62,880 bases of DNA from Paracoccus nototheniae (GTDB lineage: Bacteria > Pseudomonadota > Alphaproteobacteria > Rhodobacterales > Rhodobacteraceae), in the NCBI RefSeq assembly GCF_004335005.1, contig NZ_RQRT01000017.1, positions 1-62,880 on the forward strand. The letters run 5' to 3'. A model generated the notes under the pieces. That model did not search any database. It saw only the letters and a program-made list of their open reading frames with translations, and was not told where the DNA came from. Each line of letters begins with the position of its first letter. Within the stretch, counting starts at the first letter, position 1. The position numbers and the translations under genes were made by a program. Shown here piece after piece: positions 49,022 to 58,741 of the stretch.

Positions 49022-49098
49022 GCCGCCTTAGCTCAGTTGGTTAGAGCGCTAGATTGTGGATCTAGAGGTCACCCGTTCGAGACGGGTAGGCGGTACCA
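49022..49098 (+). tRNA. tRNA-His (GTG anticodon), no encoded G-1
   Basis: Acceptor GCCGCCT with AGGCGGT (ending in a G1-T72 wobble), D arm GCTC/GAGC, anticodon stem with loop TTGTGGA (GTG, codon CAC), variable loop AGGTC, T arm CCCGTTCGAGACGGG, discriminator A73 and encoded CCA. The base before G1 is T, so the usual G-1 is not encoded, as known for a clade of alphaproteobacteria. Confidence 0.95.
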
Positions 49099-49187
49099 TC
49101 TTTCCCCCCCTGATGCCCCGACCGTCCGGCCTTGTTCCCGCGCGCAGCGCCTGCCACTCTGGCGTCTTGTCGAGGTGAGGAGAGACC

Positions 49188-50570
49188 ATGGGCCTGCTGG
49201 GAATATTTCTGTCGCTGATCCTGCTGATGTATCTGGCCTATCGGGGCATCACGGTGCTGATCCTGGCGCCGCTGCTGTCGCTGCTGGCGGTGGCATTGTC
49301 GGGGGGGATCCCGCTGCTGGCGACCTATACCCAAGTCTTCATGGGGTCGCTTGGCGGCTATGTCATCACCTATTTCCCGTTGTTCCTGCTGGGGGCGATC
49401 TTTGGCAAAGTGATGGCCGACAGCGGGGCTGCGCGGTCCATTGCGGAATGGATCGTGGACCGGCTTGGCGCGGGGCGCGCGGTGCTGGCGGTGGTTCTGT
49501 CCTGCGGGGTGCTGACCTATGGCGGCGTGTCGCTGTTCGTGGTGGCCTTTGCCGTCTATCCCATCGCCAATGCGCTGTTCCGCCGCGCCGACATCCCCAA
49601 GCGGCTGCTGCCCGCCGCCATCGCGCTTGGGTCTTTCACCTTCACCATGACCGCCTTTCCCGGCACCCCGGCGATCCAGAACGCCATTCCGATGCCCTTT
49701 TTCGGCACCAACGTCTTTGCCGCCCCCCTGCTGGGAACGCTGGCGGGGATCATCATGCTGGCGGGCGGCACGCTGTGGCTGAACCGCCGCGCCGCCGCCG
49801 CCGCATCCCGGTCCGAGGGGTATGGCGATCACCCCACCACCGCCGCCGACGCCAATCTGCGCGACGAGGGCGACCTGCCGCCCTTTGCGCTGGCGATCCT
49901 GCCGGTCGTATCGGTCATCGTGCTGAACGCGCTGCTGACTTGGTTCGTCTTTCCCGCGATGACTGCCGATTATCTGGCCCTGCCCGAATATGGCGAAACG
50001 GATCTGGCCGCCGTGGCGGGCATCTGGGCGATCATCGTGTCGCTGGTCCTGTCGATCTGTCTGGCCACCCTGCTGAACTGGCGCCGCTTTGCCGATCTGC
50101 GCGAAAGCGTGAATGCGGGCACGATGGGATCGCTGCTGCCGATCTTCAACACCGCCTCCGAGGTGGGATATGGCGCCGTCATCGCATCGCTGCCCGCCTT
50201 CAGCATCATCCGCGATGCGGTGCTGGGACTGTTTCCGAACAATCCGGTCGCCTCGCTTGCCGTGGCGGTCAATGTGCTGGCCGGGATCACCGGATCGGCC
50301 TCGGGGGGGATGTCCATCGCGCTGAACACGCTTGGTGAACAGTTCGCAGCCCTTGGCCGCGATCAGGGCATCAGCATGGAGCTGATGCACCGGGTCACCG
50401 CCCTGTCATCGGGCGGGTTCGACGCGCTGCCCCATAACGGTGCGGTCATCACCCTGCTGGCGATCACCGGGCTGACGCACAAGAAAAGCTATGCCGATAT
50501 CTTCGTGGTGGCGGTGCTGATCCCGGTCGTGTCGCTGGTCACGGTCATCGTGCTGGGCAGCGTGATATAG
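49188..50570 (+). CDS. GntP family permease
   Basis: A 460-residue inner-membrane symporter with about 12 helices. FLSLILLMYLAYRGITVLILAPLLSLLAVALSGG, YFPLFLLGAIFGKVMADSGAARSIA and AALGRDQGISMELMHRVTALSSGGFDALPHNGAVITLL are typical of GntP-type proton symporters for gluconate or related hydroxy acids. Substrate not deducible. GTGAGGAGAGACC precedes the ATG. It converges with the ABC exporter, with 12 bases between. Confidence 0.9.
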   Translation: MGLLGIFLSLILLMYLAYRGITVLILAPLLSLLAVALSGGIPLLATYTQVFMGSLGGYVITYFPLFLLGAIFGKVMADSGAARSIAEWIVDRLGAGRAVLAVVLSCGVLTYGGVSLFVVAFAVYPIANALFRRADIPKRLLPAAIALGSFTFTMTAFPGTPAIQNAIPMPFFGTNVFAAPLLGTLAGIIMLAGGTLWLNRRAAAAASRSEGYGDHPTTAADANLRDEGDLPPFALAILPVVSVIVLNALLTWFVFPAMTADYLALPEYGETDLAAVAGIWAIIVSLVLSICLATLLNWRRFADLRESVNAGTMGSLLPIFNTASEVGYGAVIASLPAFSIIRDAVLGLFPNNPVASLAVAVNVLAGITGSASGGMSIALNTLGEQFAALGRDQGISMELMHRVTALSSGGFDALPHNGAVITLLAITGLTHKKSYADIFVVAVLIPVVSLVTVIVLGSVI

Positions 50571-50582
50571 GGATAGCCCGTT

Positions 50583-52433
50583 CTAGCGATAACCGGCGGC
50601 CTGCAATTCGAACAGCTCGCGATAGCGGCCCGGGCGCGCGACCAGATCGGCATGGCTGCCCTGATCCTGCACCCGGCCCGCCTCCAGCACGATGATGCGG
50701 TCGGCCATGCGCACCGATGAAAAGCGGTGCGAGATCAGCAGCGCCGTGCGGCCCGTGGTCAGATCGCGGAACCGCTGGAACACCTCGAATTCGGCGCGGG
50801 CATCCAGGGCTGCGGTGGGTTCGTCCAGCACCAGCAGCTGCGCATCGCGCATATAGGCGCGCGCGATGGCCAGTTTCTGCCATTCGCCGCCCGACAGATC
50901 CAGACCCCGAGCAAACCGCTTGCCGACCATCTGGTCATAGCCCTGCGGCAGCTTGGCGATCACCTCATCCGCCAGCGCCCGTTCGGCCGAGGCGATGATG
51001 CGGGGGCGGTCATGGCGTTCCTCGATCCGGCCGATGGCGATGTTTTCGGCCGCCGTCACCGCATAGCGGACGAAATCCTGAAAGATCACCCCGATCGTGC
51101 CGCGCAGCTGGTCCAGATCGTAATCGCGCAGATCGCGCCCATCCAGCGTGATCCGGCCTTCGTCGGGATCGTAAAGCCGCGCCAGCAGCTTGACGATGGT
51201 GGTCTTGCCCGCGCCATTCTCGCCCACCAGCGCCACGGTTTCGCCCGCGTTCAGATCCAGCGTCATGTGGCGGATCGCCCAGTCCTCGCGGCCCGGATAG
51301 CGGAAACCGACATTCTCGAACCGGAATCCCTGCGCGATCGGGCGCGGCACGGGCAGCGGATCGGCGGGCGAGGCGATGGCGGGCACCGCGGTGAAGAACT
51401 CGAACAGATCGTCCAGATACATGGCCTGTCCCGCCATGCCCGAAAAGCCCGCCAGCAGCCCCTCCAGCAGGCCCCGCAGGCGCAGGAAGCTGCCCGACAG
51501 GAAAGTCAGATCGCCAAGTGACAGCTGCCCCGTCAGGGTGCGCGCGATGATCCACAGAAAGGCCGCGTAATAGGCCAGCGTGCCAAGCGCCGTCAGCACC
51601 GCCATGACCGACAATTGCCGGCGCTGGATGACCCGGTTTTCGACATAGAACCGCCGCGCCAGCGTCAGATAGCGGTCGCGCAGCCAAGGCGACAGGCCAA
51701 AGATCTTGACCTCTTTTGCCGTCTCGGCGGTGGCGGCGATCATGCGCAGGTAATCGCGTTCGCGCCGGTCGGCCGCGCGGGCGTGGTTCAGCGCATAGGT
51801 GCGGGCATTGAAATGCATCTCTCCCAGCAGGGACGGGATCAGGGCCAGCGCCAGCAGCACGACCAGCCACGGATTATACAGGATCAGGCCCACCGCAAAG
51901 CTGGCCACCGTCACGCTGTCCTGCATCTGCTGCATCAGCTGGTTCAGCAGCGGGATGCGCCCCATCGTCTGGCGCCGCGCGCGGTCCAGCCGGTCCTGAA
52001 AGCCCGCATCCTCGAATGACGCCAGATCCAGCCCCGCCGCATGGTCCATCAGCCGGATCGAGATGTCGATGACCAGCTTTTCCTGCAGCAGGCTGTCCAC
52101 ATAGGCGACCAGCCGCCCCAGCACGTCCTGCGCGACCGCCAGCGCAAGTTCCAGCGCGACCAGCCAGATCAGTGTGTCTGCCAGCCCGCTGTCCCACCAG
52201 CCCGCCAGCGTGTCGGGTCCGCCCGATGCCGACAGCGCGACGACCCTGTCGATGATCAGCTTGCCCACCCACAGCATCGCCACGGGCATCAGCGCCCGGG
52301 CCAGCCGCAGCACGATCATCGCCAGCGTCAGCGCCGGACTGGCCCGCCAGACCATCGCCAGAAACGGCGGGATGTTCTTCAACGCCGCCCACCGGGCCGA
52401 GAAGGACGGGCCTGCGGGGGTGTCGGGGGGCAT
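50583..52433 (-). CDS. ABC exporter (fused membrane and ATPase domains)
   Basis: A 616-residue half-transporter: six membrane helices in residues 20-340, then the ATPase with Walker A GENGAGKT near 410, signature LSGGEWQK near 520, Walker B LLVLDEPTA and switch His (LISHRFS). The TM-domain motif AATAETAKEVKIFGL occurs in exporters of peptides or lipids. It starts 2 bases after the oppF stop, so it is translated from the opp transcript. Substrate unknown. Confidence 0.9.
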   Translation of the reverse strand: MPPDTPAGPSFSARWAALKNIPPFLAMVWRASPALTLAMIVLRLARALMPVAMLWVGKLIIDRVVALSASGGPDTLAGWWDSGLADTLIWLVALELALAVAQDVLGRLVAYVDSLLQEKLVIDISIRLMDHAAGLDLASFEDAGFQDRLDRARRQTMGRIPLLNQLMQQMQDSVTVASFAVGLILYNPWLVVLLALALIPSLLGEMHFNARTYALNHARAADRRERDYLRMIAATAETAKEVKIFGLSPWLRDRYLTLARRFYVENRVIQRRQLSVMAVLTALGTLAYYAAFLWIIARTLTGQLSLGDLTFLSGSFLRLRGLLEGLLAGFSGMAGQAMYLDDLFEFFTAVPAIASPADPLPVPRPIAQGFRFENVGFRYPGREDWAIRHMTLDLNAGETVALVGENGAGKTTIVKLLARLYDPDEGRITLDGRDLRDYDLDQLRGTIGVIFQDFVRYAVTAAENIAIGRIEERHDRPRIIASAERALADEVIAKLPQGYDQMVGKRFARGLDLSGGEWQKLAIARAYMRDAQLLVLDEPTAALDARAEFEVFQRFRDLTTGRTALLISHRFSSVRMADRIIVLEAGRVQDQGSHADLVARPGRYRELFELQAAGYR

Positions 52434-52435
52434 GC

Positions 52436-53458
52436 TCAGGCGACCTCACGCCGGCGGGCATGGGCGATTTCGGCATCCGTCAGGGGGCCGGGGAAATGGC
52501 AGGCGGTCTGATGATCCGACCCCTGCAGCACCGGCACCTGTGACGCACACAAGGCCTGAGCACGCGGACAGCGGGTGCGGAACACGCAGCCCGAGGGCGG
52601 GTTCAGGGGCGAGGGCAGATCGCCCGCCAGCGGCACGATGGTCTTGGCGGTCTCGATGGTGGGATCGGGGACCGGCACGGCGGACAGCAACGCCTGTGTA
52701 TAGGGATGCTGGGGCGCAGCATAGAGAGCGTCCGAGGACGCGATCTCCATCACCTTGCCCAGATAGAGGACCATCACCCGGTCGCTGATATGTTTGACCA
52801 CCGACAGATCATGCGCGATGAAGACCAGCGACAGGCCCAGATCGCGCTGCAACCGGATCAGCAGGTTGATGACCTGCGCCTGAATCGACACGTCCAGCGC
52901 GCTGACCGGCTCGTCGCAGATGATCAGCTTCGGCTCTACGATCAGGGCGCGGGCGATGCCGATGCGCTGGCATTGCCCGCCGCTGAACTCGTGCGGATAG
53001 CGGTTGATCTGGTTGGGCAGCAGCCCGACCTTGTCCATCATCGCGCGGGCGCGGTCGCGGACCTCGGCGCGCGAAAGGTCGGGGCGATGCGTGATCAGGG
53101 GTTCCGCGATGATCTGGCCCACTGTCATGCGGGGGTTCAGGCTGGCCAGCGGATCCTGGAACACCATCTGGATATCCTGACGATAGCGCATCATCTGGCG
53201 CGGGCTCATCGCCAGCAGATCCTTGCCATCCTGCCAATGCGCCTGGCCGGTGGCGGGCACCAGCCCGATCAGCGCGCGGGCCAGCGTCGATTTCCCGCAG
53301 CCGGATTCGCCGACGACGCCAAGCGTTTCGCCCGCATTCAGGGTGAAATCGACGCCCGCCACGGCCTGCAGGTGCAGGGGTCTGGCCCAGGGCATCGCGC
53401 CTTCCGGGCGGATCGGAAAGGTCACGCGCAGATCATGCACATCAAGCAGCGGGGTCAT
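52436..53458 (-). CDS. oppF: oligopeptide ABC importer ATPase OppF
   Basis: A 340-residue ATPase. Walker A GESGCGKST near 57, Q-loop MVFQDPLASLNPRM, signature EFSGGQCQRIGIARAL, Walker B LIICDEPVSALD, and the C-terminal peptide-transporter extension with Cys residues (GCVFRTRCPRAQALC) that binds an Fe-S cluster in some members. The ATG overlaps the oppD stop (ATGA) with GGAGGG upstream. Confidence 0.93.
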   Translation of the reverse strand: MTPLLDVHDLRVTFPIRPEGAMPWARPLHLQAVAGVDFTLNAGETLGVVGESGCGKSTLARALIGLVPATGQAHWQDGKDLLAMSPRQMMRYRQDIQMVFQDPLASLNPRMTVGQIIAEPLITHRPDLSRAEVRDRARAMMDKVGLLPNQINRYPHEFSGGQCQRIGIARALIVEPKLIICDEPVSALDVSIQAQVINLLIRLQRDLGLSLVFIAHDLSVVKHISDRVMVLYLGKVMEIASSDALYAAPQHPYTQALLSAVPVPDPTIETAKTIVPLAGDLPSPLNPPSGCVFRTRCPRAQALCASQVPVLQGSDHQTACHFPGPLTDAEIAHARRREVA

Positions 53459-54534
53459 CGCTGGCCCTCCATCAGGGATCCTGCGGGGATGTCGGTCACC
53501 GCGCCCGGATGGGCGGCGGGCTGATCGTCGGCGGACTGATCGGTGGGCGGGGCGGTCGTCTGACGCGCCAGAACCTCGGCCACGGGGGCGTGACAGGCAC
53601 GCGCCCGGTCCGGCGCGAAATCGGTCAGGGGCGGGTCGATGCTGTCGCAGCCCGTCCGTGCATAGGGGCAGCGCGGCTGAAAGGCGCAGCCGGGGGGCGG
53701 ATTGCTCATGTTCGGGGGCTGGCCGGGGATGGCGCGCAGCTCGTCGCCCTGCTGGTCCACGCGCGGGATCGCATCCAGCAGGCCTTGGGTATAGGGATGC
53801 GTGGCTTGCGCAAAGATCGGGTGCACCGGCCCGGTTTCCCGGATGCGGCCGCCATACATGACGGCGATGCGCTCGCAAGCCCCCGCCACCACGCCCAGAT
53901 CATGGGTGATCAGGATCATCGCCATGCCGAAATCGCGTTGCAGGTCCGACAGCAGCGCCATGATCTGCGCCTGGACGGTGACGTCCAGCGCGGTGGTGGG
54001 TTCATCCGCGACCAGCAGCTTGGGGCGGCACAAAAGCGCCATGGCGATCATCACGCGTTGACGCATGCCGCCGGAAAATTCGTGTGGATACAGACGGATG
54101 CGGCCTTTGGCATCGGGGATCCTGACGGCATCCAGCATCTGCACCGATTGCGCGACGGCGTCGCGTTTCGACAGGCCCTTGTGCAGGGTCAGCACCTCGG
54201 CCATCTGATCGGCCACCCGCATATAGGGGTTCAGCGAGGTCATCGGATCCTGAAAAATCATCGCGATCTGTTCGGCGCGGATGCGGTTCAGCACGCGGGC
54301 AGGCGCGTTCAGGATTTCCTGCCCGTCAAAGCGCACGCTGCCCGAGGCGCGGCCATTGCGCGCCAGCAGGCCCATGATGGCAAAGGACAGCTGCGACTTG
54401 CCGCTGCCCGATTCACCGACGATGCCCATGGTCTCGCCCGCACCAAGCGTCAGGTTCACATCGGTGACGGCGCGCACCTCGGCATCATTGGTGGCAAAGC
54501 GGACCGACAGGTCGGTCAGGGTCAGAAGGGTCAT
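53455..54534 (-). CDS. oppD: oligopeptide ABC importer ATPase OppD
   Basis: A 359-residue ATPase paired with OppF. Walker [10 protein letters not shown] near 45 (Gln after Ser where Thr/Ser-Thr is usual, as in OppD), signature [16 protein letters not shown], Walker [13 protein letters not shown] and [21 protein letters not shown] within the last oppC codons, 9 bases upstream, serves as ribosome site. Confidence 0.93.
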   Translation of the reverse strand: MTLLTLTDLSVRFATNDAEVRAVTDVNLTLGAGETMGIVGESGSGKSQLSFAIMGLLARNGRASGSVRFDGQEILNAPARVLNRIRAEQIAMIFQDPMTSLNPYMRVADQMAEVLTLHKGLSKRDAVAQSVQMLDAVRIPDAKGRIRLYPHEFSGGMRQRVMIAMALLCRPKLLVADEPTTALDVTVQAQIMALLSDLQRDFGMAMILITHDLGVVAGACERIAVMYGGRIRETGPVHPIFAQATHPYTQGLLDAIPRVDQQGDELRAIPGQPPNMSNPPPGCAFQPRCPYARTGCDSIDPPLTDFAPDRARACHAPVAEVLARQTTAPPTDQSADDQPAAHPGAVTDIPAGSLMEGQR

Positions 54535-54535
54535 C

Positions 54536-55462
54536 TTATCGCTCCTTGGGGTCAAGGGCATCGCGCAGGCCATCGCCCACGAAGAAGAACCCGAACAATG
54601 TGATGACAAAGAAGAACAGCGGGAAGGCCAGCTGCCACAGCGTGCCATAGTTCATCGTGCCCGCGCCTTCGGAAATCAGCGCCCCCCACGAGGTCAGGGG
54701 TTCCTGCACGCCCAGACCCAGAAAGCTGATGAAGCTTTCGGTCAGGATCATCAGCGGCACCAGCAGCGTCGCATAGACCGCCACCACGCCCAGCAGATTG
54801 GGCACGATATGGCGGATGATGATGCGGAACGACGACACACCGGTGGCGCGCGCGGCCTCGATGAATTCTCGGTTCTTGAGGCTAAGGGTCTGACCACGAA
54901 CGATTCTGGACATATCCAGCCAGCTGATCAGGCCGATGCCCAGAAACAGCATTCCCATCGACCGCCCGAACATCACCAGCAGCAGGATCAGCACGAACAT
55001 ATAGGGGATCGACATCAGGATATCGACCGCCCGCATCATGATCTGATCGGTGCGCCCGCCGACATAGCCCGCCGTAGCGCCGTAAAGCGTGCCGACGATG
55101 ACCGCGATGCCCGCGCCCACGATGCCCACCATCAAGCTGATCTGGGTGCCTTGGACCACCCGGGCGAACAGGTCGCGGCCCAGATTGTCGGTGCCGAAAT
55201 AATGTCCGTTCGCAATGGACGGCTGACCCATCTGGGCCACCTGACCCATGACGCTGAAATCCAGTTCCTCGCCCGACCATTGCGCGAAGAAACTGCCGAA
55301 GATCGCGAACAGCGTCACCAGAACAAGGATCGTCAGACCCAGCATGGCGGCCCGGTTGCGCCAGAACCGGCGGCGGGCATCGGCCCAGGGGCTGCGGCCG
55401 CGCACCTCGTCCGCGACAAGGCGGGCCGACAGGGACTGCATCTTGGTTTGATCGATGACCAT
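54536..55462 (-). CDS. oppC: oligopeptide ABC importer permease OppC
   Basis: A 308-residue inner-membrane permease with six helices. An N-terminal cytosolic part precedes the first helix (LGLTILVLVTLFAIFGSFFA); the EAA loop is EAARATGVSSFRIIIRHIVPNLLGV near 205-230. GTDNLGRDLFARVVQGTQ is diagnostic for OppC/DppC. It begins 4 bases after the oppB stop. Confidence 0.94.
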   Translation of the reverse strand: MVIDQTKMQSLSARLVADEVRGRSPWADARRRFWRNRAAMLGLTILVLVTLFAIFGSFFAQWSGEELDFSVMGQVAQMGQPSIANGHYFGTDNLGRDLFARVVQGTQISLMVGIVGAGIAVIVGTLYGATAGYVGGRTDQIMMRAVDILMSIPYMFVLILLLVMFGRSMGMLFLGIGLISWLDMSRIVRGQTLSLKNREFIEAARATGVSSFRIIIRHIVPNLLGVVAVYATLLVPLMILTESFISFLGLGVQEPLTSWGALISEGAGTMNYGTLWQLAFPLFFFVITLFGFFFVGDGLRDALDPKER

Positions 55463-55466
55463 GATC

Positions 55467-56390
55467 TTAGTACCGGATCTTGGGGTCGATCCATGCGTAA
55501 AGCACGTCGACCAGAAGGTTGAACAGGATGGTCAGCGTGCCCACCAGAATGGTGACGCCCATCATCACGGCATAATCGCGGTTCAGCGCCGAATCGACAA
55601 ACGCCTTGCCGATCCCGCCGGTCGAGAAATAGATGTCGATCACCACCGATCCGGTGATCATCGACACGAAGACCGGCCCCAGATAGCTGATCACCGGCAG
55701 CATCGCCGGTTTCAGCGCATGGCGGATGATGACGCGATGTTCGGGCATGCCCTTGGCGCGCGCGGTGCGGATATGGTTCGATCCCAGCACCTCCAGCATC
55801 GACGACCGGGTGATGCGCGCGATCGAGGCCATATAGCTGGTCGCCAGTGCAATCACCGGCATGATCCAGAAGCTGGGATCGCTGAACGACCATCCTCCGC
55901 CGGGCAGAAGCCGGTACCACAGCGTAAAGACCAGCACCAACAGCGGCGCCATGACGAAATTCGGCAGCACCTGCGCGCCGATGGAAACGCCCACGGCCAG
56001 ATAATCGACCCAGGTGTTGTGCCAGATCGCCGCGATGACACCCAGAGAGACGCCAAAGACCACGGCCGCCACAAAGGACAGCCCGCCATAGGTCAGCGTC
56101 ACCGGAAAGCCGTTCGCGATCAGCTGGTTCACGCTGCGGTCGGGATAGACGAAGCTGGGTCCGAAATCGAAATGGATCACCACGCTGACGAGGTAGTTCC
56201 AGATCTGCAGCCACAGCGGGTCGTTCAGCCCGTATTGCGCCTCAAGATTGGCCAGCACCTGCGGGGGCAGGGCGCGTTCGCCCGTGAAGGGGCCGCCCGG
56301 TGCCAGATGCATCAGGACAAAGGAAAAGACGATCAGCAGCAGCAACGTGGGTATTGCCACCGCCAGCCGTCGCAGGATGAATGCGAACAT
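55467..56390 (-). CDS. oppB: oligopeptide ABC importer permease OppB
   Basis: A 307-residue permease with six helices, starting MFAFILRRLAVAIPTLLLLIV. APGGPF and the EAA-type loop ARAKGMPEHRVIIRHALKPAMLPVI near 210-235 mark OppB/DppB. The ATG at 56390 has GGAAGG upstream. It is separated from oppA by a strong hairpin. Confidence 0.94.
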   Translation of the reverse strand: MFAFILRRLAVAIPTLLLLIVFSFVLMHLAPGGPFTGERALPPQVLANLEAQYGLNDPLWLQIWNYLVSVVIHFDFGPSFVYPDRSVNQLIANGFPVTLTYGGLSFVAAVVFGVSLGVIAAIWHNTWVDYLAVGVSIGAQVLPNFVMAPLLVLVFTLWYRLLPGGGWSFSDPSFWIMPVIALATSYMASIARITRSSMLEVLGSNHIRTARAKGMPEHRVIIRHALKPAMLPVISYLGPVFVSMITGSVVIDIYFSTGGIGKAFVDSALNRDYAVMMGVTILVGTLTILFNLLVDVLYAWIDPKIRY

Positions 56391-56429
56391 CGCGTGGGGG
56401 CCTTCCCTGCGGGAGGATGAAAGACACAA

Positions 56430-56459
56430 GGGCCGGGGCGGTCAGATCCGCCCCGGCCC
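56430..56459 (-). terminator. intercistronic hairpin between oppA and oppB
   Basis: A perfect 12-bp stem GGGCCGGGGCGG/CCGCCCCGGCCC with a 6-base loop, 20 bases past the oppA stop and no real T-run. Such hairpins protect the abundant binding-protein mRNA or lower readthrough into permease genes. Confidence 0.75.
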
Positions 56460-56478
56460 GATGATCAGATCGTACGCC

Positions 56479-58080
56479 TTATTCGGCGATGCGGTACAGA
56501 TCCTTGGCATACCAGGTGTTCAGCAGGTTCTCTCGCGGCAGGCCCTTGATGACGGGGTTGATCATGTCGACCTTGGCATAGTGATAGACGAAGACGGCGG
56601 GGACTTCCTCGGCCAGAATTTCCTCGGCCCGCTGATAGAGGGGCGCGGTATCCTCGGCGGTGCGGGCCTCGGCCAGCAACTTGTCATATTCCGCATTCGA
56701 CCATTTGCCGCTGTTATAGCCATCGGTGCGGAACCAGTCGAGGAAGGTCGTCGCCTCGTTGTAATCGGCGCACCATGCGTAGCGCGCAACCTCGAAATCG
56801 CCCGACTGCAGGCGGTCGGTATGGACGGCCCATTCGACGTTGTTCAGCTCGATCTGGATGCCCAGGGGGCGCCAGAACTGCTGGGCGGCGATGGCCAGCA
56901 GGCGGTGGCTGTCATCGGTGTTGTACTGCAGTTGCAGCTGCACCGGGTTGTCGGGGCCGTAGCCCGCCTCGGCCAGCAATTCGGCGGCGCGGGCCATGCG
57001 GTCTTCCATGGCCATGTCCTGCATCCCGCCCTCGGGGGCCGAAAAGCCGTCGATGGCCCAATGGGTCCAGCTGTAGGCCGGGCGCTGGCCGCCCTGCAGC
57101 ACCTGATCCACGATCACCTCGCGGTTCAGGGCCAGCGCCATTGCTTCGCGCACGCGGACATCCTTCAGCGCCTCGGGGCCGTTCTCGCCGACATTCAGCA
57201 CATAGGCATAGGAACAGCCCTGCGGGACCGACACGGCCTGATCCGGGAATTCCTCGGACAGGCGCGGGAACTGGCCTGCGGGGATCTGCACGCGGTCCAG
57301 CTCTCCGGCCTGATAACGGGTCAGGGCGACGTTGCTGTCATTCACGGTGACGCCGCGCACGGTCTGCATCACGACGTTCTCGGCGTCCCAATATTCCGGG
57401 TTCTTTTCAAAGACGATCTCGACCCCCAGATTGTGGCTGGCCAGCGTATAGGCGCCGTTGCCGACGACGGTGCCGGGCTGGGTCCAGGCGTTGCCATGTT
57501 CCTCGACCACGGCGCGGGGCACGGGATAGGTCGTGGCATGCGACAGGGTGTTGATGAAATAGGGCGTCGGCGTCGACAGGGTCACCTGCAGGGTGCGGTC
57601 GTCCAGCGCGGCCACGCCCAGCTGGTCCGGGGTCATCTCGCCCGCGACGATGGCGGTGGCGTTCTGGATGTTCATCAGCTCGATGTACCAGGCATATTCG
57701 GACGCGGTCTCGGGCGTCACCACGCGCTGCCACGCATAGACGAAATCATCCGCCGTGACCGGCTGGCCGTTGGACCAGTTCGCCTCGCGCAGCGTGAAGG
57801 TATAGGTCAGCCCATCCTCGCTGACCTCATGGCTTTGCGCGACGCCGGGGATCATCTGGCCCTGCGCATCCTCGTTCATCAGCCCCTCGAACAGGGACCG
57901 CAGCGCGTCCGAGCCTTCGACATCGGTGTTCAGCGCCGGGTCCAGCGACTTGATCGCGTCCAAAAGCCAATAGGTATAGGTCTGGGTCTCGGCCAGGGTC
58001 TCGCCCTCGGCGGGCTGAACGGCATAGGCGGGCAGCGCCAGCGCGGTCAGCAGGGCGGTGGTGGTGAAAAATCTGGTCAT
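56479..58080 (-). CDS. oppA: periplasmic peptide-binding protein OppA
   Basis: A 533-residue SBP_bac_5 protein with signal peptide MTRFFTTTALLTALALPAYA. Conserved stretches: TYWLLDAIKSLDPALNTDVEGSDALRSLFEGLM, YTFTLREANWSNGQPVTADDFVYAWQRVV and YAWCADYNEATTFLDWF. It delivers peptides to OppBCDF. Start at 58080 follows TGGAGGGGTCACC; the longer open frame has no ribosome site. Ligand range unknown. Confidence 0.95.
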   Translation of the reverse strand: MTRFFTTTALLTALALPAYAVQPAEGETLAETQTYTYWLLDAIKSLDPALNTDVEGSDALRSLFEGLMNEDAQGQMIPGVAQSHEVSEDGLTYTFTLREANWSNGQPVTADDFVYAWQRVVTPETASEYAWYIELMNIQNATAIVAGEMTPDQLGVAALDDRTLQVTLSTPTPYFINTLSHATTYPVPRAVVEEHGNAWTQPGTVVGNGAYTLASHNLGVEIVFEKNPEYWDAENVVMQTVRGVTVNDSNVALTRYQAGELDRVQIPAGQFPRLSEEFPDQAVSVPQGCSYAYVLNVGENGPEALKDVRVREAMALALNREVIVDQVLQGGQRPAYSWTHWAIDGFSAPEGGMQDMAMEDRMARAAELLAEAGYGPDNPVQLQLQYNTDDSHRLLAIAAQQFWRPLGIQIELNNVEWAVHTDRLQSGDFEVARYAWCADYNEATTFLDWFRTDGYNSGKWSNAEYDKLLAEARTAEDTAPLYQRAEEILAEEVPAVFVYHYAKVDMINPVIKGLPRENLLNTWYAKDLYRIAE

Positions 58081-58132
58081 GGTGACCCCTCCAGGTTGTG
58101 GGTCGGCGTCTTGGGGCGCCGGAATGACGAAA

Positions 58133-58160
58133 GGTTTATTCAATCCACCGGCACCGGCAA
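58133..58160 (-). promoter_or_regulatory. oppA promoter
   Basis: Minus strand -35 TTGCCG (58155-58160), 16 bases, -10 TAAACC (58133-58138). Divergent from cobU. No B12 box or cobalamin riboswitch is present in this 130-base gap. Confidence 0.5.
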
Positions 58161-58210
58161 GCGGCGTTTCCGTCTTTCCAAGCCGCGCGGCCTGTGGAAA
58201 ACAAACCCGC

Positions 58211-58741
58211 ATGGCGGGACGGGGACATATCACGCTGGTGACGGGCGGCGCGCGGTCGGGCAAGTCGGCTTTGGCCGAGCGTCTTGTTGCACGTCATGCA
58301 ATGCCGCGCCTGTATCTTGCCACGGCCGAGGCCCGAGACGGCGAGATGGGCGAAAGAATTCTGCAACATCAACGCAGTCGCGGCGATGGCTGGCAGACGA
58401 TCGAGACGCCCGTCGATCTTGCCGCCACCTTGCGCGCAACGGACGGGCAGGGCGTGCGGCTGGTCGATTGCCTGACCCTGTGGCTGGCCAACATGCAGGG
58501 ATCGGCGGATATCGGCGCGCTGATCGTGACGTTACGTCAGCAGTCCTGTCCTGTCGTCCTTGTGACCAATGAACTGGGGCAGGGCATCGTGCCCGCCAAT
58601 GCGCTGGCCCGGCGGTTCCGCGACGATCACGGGCGGATGAATCAGGCCGTGGCCGAGGTGGCCGATCAGGTCTGGATGGCCGTCAGCGGCCTGCCCCTGC
58701 GGCTGAAACCCCTGCGCGAGGATCCTGATGAGCCAGTTTGA
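58211..58741 (+). CDS. cobU: adenosylcobinamide kinase / adenosylcobinamide-phosphate guanylyltransferase
   Basis: CobU (also CobP; 176 residues) phosphorylates adenosylcobinamide and adds GMP. P-loop GGARSGKS is at 12-19; His53 (LQHQRSR) is the probable guanylylated residue; VTNELGQGIVP near 115 is conserved. It overlaps cobT by 14 bases. Confidence 0.95.
   Translation: MAGRGHITLVTGGARSGKSALAERLVARHAMPRLYLATAEARDGEMGERILQHQRSRGDGWQTIETPVDLAATLRATDGQGVRLVDCLTLWLANMQGSADIGALIVTLRQQSCPVVLVTNELGQGIVPANALARRFRDDHGRMNQAVAEVADQVWMAVSGLPLRLKPLREDPDEPV

Noticed and set aside
58081..58210. Possible cobalamin riboswitch upstream of cobU
   Set aside because: The 130-base divergent gap has no B12-box-like sequence and is mostly taken by oppA promoter and leader.
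56248..58572. 774-codon open frame opposite oppA and oppB
   Set aside because: Antisense shadow crossing three real gene boundaries.
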